This document shows, one piece after another, positions 63,701-64,000 of a DNA stretch of 64,000 nucleotides (position 1 is the stretch's first letter; every line of letters begins with the position of its first letter). A program made the translations under genes and the position numbers. This DNA comes from Certhia americana (taxonomy: Eukaryota; Chordata; Aves; Passeriformes; Certhiidae). The DNA is taken from assembly GCA_018697195.1 (NCBI GenBank), contig CM031879.1, forward strand, positions 32,288,184 through 32,352,183, in the 5' to 3' direction. The notes beneath the pieces were generated by a model. That model did no database searches. It was not told the origin of the DNA and was given only the letters and a program-made list of their open reading frames with translations.

Positions 63701-64000
63701 CTCTTCACTGTATTTACTAAATCATACTGTAGTAATGAAATGCCAATAGCAACATTAGGATCCTCAGAAAGGTCCTTCCGTTGTGAAGCTGTCTGTTTCA
63801 GCAGTGGCTGATGAAATGATGCTCAAATGGGTTCCTCTAACTGGCCATTGCCAAGAGCAGAGTATTTTCATGTTGAACTTACAGGAGGAAATGCAGTGGA
63901 TTTGTTTCCTTGCTTGCTTATTTATTATGGAAATGAGTTGTTTTTCACACACTTGGTGATGTGGTTGTAGGGAAATGATTATCATGGTGGAACAGTAAAT
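57780..64000. other. Gene-free distal stretch
   Basis: Nothing recognisable as a gene on either strand. Overlapping open frames at 57862-58221 (-) and 57750-57995 (+) show no known motif. T- and G/T-rich simple sequence occurs at about 58780-58860 and 62676-62769. Confidence 0.55.
62676..62769. repeat. G/T-rich low-complexity tract
   Basis: Alternating T runs and G pairs or triplets, including GGTGGTGGTGGTGG, ending in T18. The + strand carries enough short G runs for a weak two-tier G-quadruplex. Confidence 0.75.

Noticed and set aside
1..64000. CRISPR arrays, bacterial operons or phage genes
   Set aside because: Splice structure, base composition and retroposons are those of a vertebrate chromosome; no regularly spaced direct repeats are present.

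Overview
The window is vertebrate nuclear DNA, almost certainly from a songbird (Passeriformes). It holds long spliced introns, CR1 retroposon tails in both orientations, a tRNA-Ile-headed SINE that resembles the zebra-finch TguSINE1 family, and a solo LTR of avian ERVL type. Gene density is low and there are no bacterial-type operons.

The one confidently identified gene is CAND1 (cullin-associated NEDD8-dissociated protein 1) on the + strand. It spans a CpG-island promoter (about 4140-5110), coding exon 1 at 4755-4827, and coding exons 2-15 ending at a TAG stop at 28035-28037. I located all 15 coding exons by reading frame and GT/AG boundaries. Exons 2-15 sum to 3625 nt. With a 68-nt first exon they would encode exactly 1230 residues plus stop, the length I know for vertebrate CAND1. 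The first exon here is 73 nt, so the conventional start does not join in frame to exon 2. This is the main anomaly of the locus (assembly error, or a real change of start).

Region by region: 1-4140 is upstream non-coding sequence with no recognised gene. 4140-5110 is the promoter CpG island, with ZNF143/SBS-like motifs and a YY1-like motif over the start codon. 4828-9043 is intron 1, with a CR1 copy and a perfect 12-bp hairpin. 9044-28037 holds exons 2-15. 28038 to about 31.1 kb is the probable 3' UTR with several AATAAA signals. 31.1-42.0 kb is unique sequence with several splice-flanked, coding-like segments on the + strand (about 37.35-42.0 kb), including a coiled-coil-like stretch interrupted by stops; these may be relics of an unidentified gene. 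42-50 kb is repeat-bearing (two CR1, the SINE and the LTR). 50-64 kb is a gene desert with simple-sequence tracts and one CR1 relic.

Only CAND1 can be assigned a role: it binds un-neddylated cullin-RBX1 and exchanges substrate-receptor modules of SCF-type ubiquitin ligases. Nothing else in the window can be functionally linked to it from sequence alone.
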